A stretch of 64,000 nucleotides of DNA. It comes from Scalesia atractyloides. Lineage: Eukaryota > Streptophyta > Magnoliopsida > Asterales > Asteraceae. Position numbers and translations under genes: made by a program. Location of the stretch: positions 52,520,610-52,584,609 of the forward strand of contig CAMTDV010000013.1 in assembly GCA_947069175.1 (NCBI GenBank), read 5' to 3'. The notes beneath the pieces were generated by a model, which saw nothing but the letters and a program-made list of their open reading frames with translations, was not told where the DNA came from and searched no databases. Positions 59,110-64,000 of this stretch are shown here, piece after piece (position 1 is the stretch's first letter; the number at the start of each line of letters is the position of its first letter).

Positions 59110-59221
59110 TTCTCACTCTATCTATGTATGTGTTAAGAGTGAGTTGGTTCATTTGTAGGTATAGAGACTAGAGGGAGAACCTTTTGCTTTTATTCACAAC
59201 CTTTTACTTTTATTCACAAAT
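59110..59221 (-). promoter_or_regulatory. Proximal promoter and 5' leader of the OVATE gene
   Basis: The 5' leader lies just above 59109. On the minus strand, two A-rich GTGAATAAAAG boxes (about 59185-59220) may serve as TATA-like elements. Helitron-like sequence probably begins right after this stretch. No start site can be fixed from sequence alone. Confidence 0.35.
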
Positions 59222-59748
59222 TCTATATAAAAACTTATAATTTGCTATATGTAATTTGTCAACTTCTCTTCCTCTCATAAATCACTATTTCTTTTTTATG
59301 TACTTGTAACTCTTTTACTTTTTACCTTTTACTTTTCAGCCCCTTTAAAATGCTTTTAACTGTAACTCCTTTACTTTTCATTTTTTTCTTTTTCAACCTC
59401 TTCGGTTTTCATTTTTAACCCCAAGACTTTTTCACTTTCAATTTTGATTCCTTACACTTTTTATCTTTTACAAATTTGTCGTTTTACGTTTTGTTTTAAA
59501 TCCTACGAGTAAACAAGCTACAACTCGTGTGTGTGGGTTAGCATTTTAACTTCTTTTTTTTGCTTTTTAAAAGCCCCGTCATAACTCGCGGGTCCTTAGC
59601 CGACTTGGTTATTCTTTTCCAATATTTTGTGTTTCGGTCTAATTTTTTCGAGTTAACATGCCGCAATGCACGTGCGTGATTCAACTTTTTACGCTTACTT
59701 TTTGTTAGGTTAATGGTCCCGCCGCAAAGTGCGGGTCCTAAATACTAG
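59222..59748 (+). mobile_element. Helitron-like non-autonomous element upstream of the OVATE gene
   Basis: The 3' end fits a Helitron: hairpin CCCGC (59718-59722) pairing with GCGGG (59731-59735), then CTAG at 59745-59748 followed by T. A related GC-rich remnant ACTCGCGGGTCCTTAGCC lies near 59584. TCTATATAAAAACTTATAA (59222) is a plausible 5' end, but the host base before it is T, not the expected A. No RepHel coding is present. The 3' end is well supported; the 5' end is a guess. Confidence 0.6.
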
Positions 59749-59805
59749 TTACTAATAGTAAATAATATATTGTCTTAAAAATTATAAAATTTCACATTTA
59801 CTAGT

Positions 59806-59847
<42 letters not shown>

Positions 59848-59848
<1 letters not shown>

Positions 59849-60230
59849 TAAGATTCGGATCAATTAAGAATTACCACGAGTTGTGAGAATCATAAAAACT
59901 CCTACCTCCCGTGCGAGTTGGACTACCATCTTTTTACAAAAATGTAGATAAAAATATTATAAACAAATCTGTAAAAAAAATTGCCGAGTTGGTAGTTACG
60001 CCTGATGTAAAATTTGTTTACGGTGATGTACAATTTTTACATCACCAATAAAGTTTTTTTACACCCAATGCAAATTTTTGCATGTGATATTTTTCTTTTT
60101 TTCCACTGGAACAATGATTTTTTTTAAGATGTTTGAGAAATATTTATTTTTTGAAAAACCTTTTGAAAGGTTAATTCATATGATTCTCACAACTTAAAGG
60201 GTGGTTATTTTTATCCTTTCCCTTCCCTGT
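59848..60230. mobile_element. MITE-like inverted-repeat element D
   Basis: GAGTTGTGAGAATCATA (about 59878-59894) pairs with TATGATTCTCACAACTT (about 60179-60195), and AATTACCAC with GTGGTTATT farther out. An AT microsatellite (59808-59843) abuts the left end. It contains no coding sequence. Confidence 0.65.
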
Positions 60231-60314
60231 ATATATGTTTTAATGGTACCATTATATTTTTTTTCTTTCACTTAAGTAATAAACTCTCAAGTTCTAATGT
60301 AAATATATCAAACA

Positions 60315-60501
60315 GTTATGAATATATCATTTATAGTGACTCTTAACATTTTTAACTCCTCATTTTATTTACTCTTATGTTAATGTTGAACCTATAAATA
60401 GAGGCTTTGTATTTCATATATACACATCAATAAGAAAATCTATTTCTCATTCTCTCGTTTTTCTTTCTATATTGCTAATAGGTTTTAGTTATTACACAAC
60501 A
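60315..60501 (+). repeat. C4 5' LTR (right part clear)
   Basis: The block contains a TATA box CCTATAAATAGAGG (60391) and a CT-rich leader, and ends TTACACAACA at 60501, directly before a primer-binding site. The start is uncertain: AGTTATGAATATATC (about 60314) resembles TGTTATGAATATTTACC, the C3 LTR start. Confidence 0.65.
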
Positions 60502-60516
60502 CGTTATCAGCACGAG
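60502..60516 (+). promoter_or_regulatory. C4 primer-binding site (CGTTATCAGCACGAG)
   Basis: The ACAACACGTTATCAGCACGA junction is a recurrent LTR/primer-site boundary in plant copia elements. Confidence 0.75.
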
Positions 60517-62580
60517 CGCTTTTAAAGTTGGACCATGTTATCATAAGTCAAAGTCAAAGTGACCATCTTTATATCTTTATATCAGTTTTTCTTTACATCG
60601 ATCTACAAGAAACCTGAAATCCATCAATGTTACACAAACAAGTTTTGTTTGAAAATCTCACATGAAAAAAGATCAAGGTATGATTCGATTTCCTTTTCTT
60701 TTACAATTTTCTATCATCTAACTTATTAGATTTTCAAATATGCGATTATGTTAGATTTCCTGGAACCATATTTTTCTTGAAAGCTGTTACATGTGAATGT
60801 GATACTAATATTAATATATATCATAGATATTTTGACTCTTCAAAAAATTATAATTCATTTGGAATACGGTTTGAAGCATATCATCACTAGTCCACTTTCT
60901 TACTATTTTTCTTTTGTATCTTATTTTAATTTATTAATAGTAATATAACTTAAATTAAATCAAATGTAACTTAAGAGGGTGAACTAAATATTAATAATTG
61001 TAAAATTGAATTGAAAAGTATTAATTGTGATATTATTTCTCATTAACCTCATTACAAAACATTATTTATTTGAATTTATGTTTCTTTATTTTTTTATCCT
61101 TAATTAATTGGATTAAAAAAGGTTTATCAAAAGTTATAAAAAGTTAAGTTTACATTATTATTATAGAAATATAACAACGGCACTAGTTTTATTATGAAGT
61201 TATTTCATGTTATCTTTATTCAAAATTATAGTGTAATTAAAAGTTCAATATGAGTAGAAGTGTAGATGTATAATAACGCAATTGTTTAATCTATACATGT
61301 ATAATAGCCTAATTGTTTAATTGTTTTATTATCGGAAGATTATTATTTGCCACATTATGATAATATGATGTAAAGTTATGTTATCATGTAGAAAGCGTAA
61401 TTTACATTGGTCGATGTTACCACAAACATATTTATGTTTTAACTTCAAATTTTTTTTATTAATTACATGAGATTTAAATATTTGAAATGTTTGTATGAAA
61501 AAAAAAATGTATGTTGTATGATATCCGTCATTTGGCCATGTTTAAAAAATCTATAGATTGCAAGATTTGTTATTGCTTATCATTTATTTTATTACAATTA
61601 AAGATTATGTAGTTTTATAGGCATGTAATTAGAAGTTAAACGAATGATATTAATATTTTAATGATCTTATAAATCTTCTGAGTGGATAAAAAATAAATTA
61701 AAAATAAATCAGTATTGAAATGATCTAGCTACTATGGCTAAATAATAATTGTGTATGATTTATCATTCAGTATTGTGTGTTTTAGGAAAATATCTTTTCA
61801 TATACAATTGTGTATCATTTAAACAATTATATTATACCATTATCACTAAAAGCATGATGTATATACATATATATCTTTACTATAATAGTTTTGTGTATCT
61901 TCCTTTGATTATGTTGAAATATTTATATATGACCAAGAACTTTTGTTTAGAAAACCTATGAAATGTGTCATAGTGTTTTGCAAATAACAGATTATCATAA
62001 CAAAAGATATAATTTGTATGTATTACATTAAACCTTTTTATAGTGTCCTTGATATATTTTCAATATTCAACTGTGATAATAAAGAAAATTAATTATGTGT
62101 AATTTATTATATTTGATGAGATGGCATCTATACGAGATTAAAATATAAATATAAAACACATATATTTGCATATGTTCTTAATTCATAAAGTTTTTGTATA
62201 ACTTGTTTAATATAATGATATGTTATAACACCATATACTATATAATTTGACATTATATTCAGCATACTATTATTTGTATGTTCGGATAATATATCAAAGT
62301 TGTTTATTATTATTTCTGAAATCTTATAAGCATGTCTAAATTCATGCTTACTTATTTAAAACATTTTGAGGCAAAGACATGACACCCGAAGTGTGAACAA
62401 TTATAAATATATAGAAGCTTGTATGATTTTACACTAATAGATCATAATGACTTGGTCATGTAATTACTTCTCGATATATTTCATGAGATGAGAAGATTAT
62501 TTATAAGAATACGTTGAATAAAACAACTTCCATTTGTCAAACCTAAAATATGCTCATAAAGTAGCAACATTACTAAAGAA
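60517..62580 (+). other. C4 decayed leader and interior
   Basis: About 2 kb of very AT-rich sequence with no supported frame on either strand. It lies between the primer site and the first recognisable coding traces. Confidence 0.4.
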
Positions 62581-62599
62581 TATATAAGGTTTGAAATGA

Positions 62600-63000
62600 C
62601 CGGAATGAAGGTTGTGTGGTTCTAATCCATTCCATGAAATAAATGTGATGATATAATGATCTGGGTCGTGATCATGTATATAACAAAGGCAATTGTAATA
62701 GTGTCACCATGAAAGTTGTGTATTTATAATTCATTCCATAAGGTGAATGTGATGATATAATGATATGTGTAAAGTTCATGGTCATGGTAGTTGAGGAAAT
62801 TGTTATGATGCTCATGTTAATAATGAGATCAAGTAAGTTAATAATGTGATGATTATACAATAATTGTTATAAAGGTCATGATCATGGTGAACAAGGAAAT
62901 TGTAATGATCCTAACGTTGATAATAAGATCAACCATGTTAATATAGAAATTGACCATACTAAGTGGCATACTAAGGGAGTGATTATAGATGAATAAAGTA
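62600..63000 (+). repeat. Diverged repeats of about 106 bp in the C4 interior
   Basis: GAATGAAGGTTGTGTGGTTC with CATTCCATGAAATAAATGTG (62604-62648) recurs as CATGAAAGTTGTGTATTTAT with CATTCCATAAGGTGAATGTG (about 62709-62753). Then GTTCATGGTCATGGTAGTTG (62773) recurs as GGTCATGATCATGGTGAAC (62874). These may be old gag-region repeats. Confidence 0.55.
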
Positions 63001-63540
63001 TGAAAAATATGTTATAATATGAATGATTGAAATAGTAATTATTATTCTCTTGTATCTTGTATCGTGTATTAAACAAACACGAGTGCAACGAAAAGCATAT
63101 ATGATCATAAACCTGAAGCTTATGGATCATAATTATTTAATGACCGTCATGATTGGTTAGACCATACCGAGTCAATGATGACGTGAAATCTACTAAAGAA
63201 CCTGAAGTGTCTTCATGATAATTGTACATGTAATGTTTTCTCTCAAAGGGAAGTTAATTATTTACCAACTAAAAGTTGGGCGTAAATCCCTAAAGTATTC
63301 TGGAAATGACATCGTATATACCATATAGTATTTTTAAATCAATGCATCGTCTAAATGGTTATCAAATTCGCAACCTGAAGTTTGCTTGAATGTGGCTTAC
63401 TTGATAAGATAGCAAGCACATTATTCTAAACTATTATATTAATTTGATAAATGCGGTAATCTTGATTACCATTTTACTTATGATATTGGAATAAATATTA
63501 AATTATGTGTGACAAATATTGTTACACGAATTGCTTTTGT
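63000..63540 (+). other. C4 decayed interior between the repeats and pol remnant
   Basis: AT-rich. Phrases of the type ACCTGAAGT recur (about 63111, 63199, 63372), but no frame could be supported. Confidence 0.35.
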
Positions 63541-64000
63541 TGAAAACGATGACCAAACGTCTTTGGTTGATTGCGAAACCAATAATCATGAGAGCAAAAG
63601 TTCATATTCACATCAAGAAAGCAAGTAATTAAACTTCCTCCCCGTTATAGTTGGTTTTGATCAGAAACCAAATATTACCCTTCAAACCTTTTATTGTGCG
63701 GTATACATTGGAATTGATCCACCACAACGCATAAAGATTGAAACTCAAATAATGTTGGATGAAAATACTATTTATGATTACATACTTAGAGCAATTAACA
63801 AGAGATTTATTTATGGCTCGTTAAATCTTTAAGTAAATTAACATTTTCAACATTAGGGGAGATTAATGGCAGTTGAAAAAGGAATGGGTATGCATGAATT
63901 ATCATTGATCCTCAAACTAAATTGTGTGAACAAGAAGTTCAAAAGATAATTCGTTACCTAGATTAAAGAATCAATCACCAGACATGTTCACTGACCTAAA
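63541..64000 (+). pseudogene. C4 copia pol remnant (integrase end and linker)
   Basis: CGAVYIGIDPPQRIKIETQ-like reading near 63695-63760 corresponds to the FGCAVYVPIAPPQRTKMGPQ region after the copia integrase core, which C3 also shows. Toward the window end, DPQTKLCEQEVQKIIRYLD, then QSPDMFTDLK in another frame, match the C3 stretch DPRTKQCETDVQKIKNLEE and DAFTDIN. So C4 belongs to the same copia lineage as C3 and continues beyond the window. Stops and frameshifts are frequent. Confidence 0.6.

Noticed and set aside
1..64000. CRISPR arrays, bacterial operons, tRNA and rRNA genes
   Set aside because: Tandem repeats lack unique spacers of constant size, and no RNA gene was recognised; the content is plant nuclear.

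Overview
The window is plant nuclear DNA, and its element content points to an Asteraceae (daisy-family) genome. It is AT-rich, and the elements are Ty3/gypsy and Ty1/copia LTR retrotransposons, CACTA (En/Spm) transposon genes, MITEs and a tRNA-type SINE. It also holds one intact single-exon plant gene, an OVATE family protein. The family placement is inference from protein style; no database was searched.

Layout. Positions 1-33150 are nested gypsy elements. G0 contributes the end of its pol gene (1-149) and a 3' LTR that runs from 150 to 33150 because later elements landed in it. The first insertion is a 1.6-kb minus-strand LTR element, M2 (2916-4501, target duplication TTTTC). The second is the gypsy element G1 (4714-32821, target duplication AAAAT). 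G1 is itself split in its pre-gag region by the gypsy element G2 (8812-24164, perfect target duplication CCTAC). G0 in turn sits in a minus-strand retroelement, M1 (33151-35184). All of these carry stops and frameshifts and look dead.

Positions 35185-45887 are copia DNA. C2 has a 983-bp LTR with a 255-bp tandem duplication, a gag, a long linker and a protease site. At 39375 it is cut off by a large inverted repeat: two arms of about 2.9 kb around a 49-bp spacer, each carrying GAG-preintegrase, integrase, RT and RNase H of another copia family. The right arm runs on into a 301-bp LTR.

Positions 46095-55436 hold a decayed CACTA transposon. It has a CACTACTAGAAAA terminus with subterminal repeats, a TNP2-type transposase pseudogene with DUF4218/DUF4216-like parts, and the start of a second (Ptta/En/Spm-type) gene. 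Its far end was not found. A SINE with a 13-bp target duplication and an LTR-like block lie inside this interval.

Positions 55480-57170 hold three fold-back MITE-like elements. The OVATE gene is at 57880-59109 on the minus strand. A Helitron-like 3' end (59748) and another MITE (59848-60230) lie upstream of it. From about 60300 to the window end is the 5' LTR, primer-binding site and badly decayed interior of another copia element.

Nothing suggests that these genes act together. The OVATE gene is the only gene I would call functional; the rest is a layered record of transposition, and the order of insertion can be read directly from target duplications.
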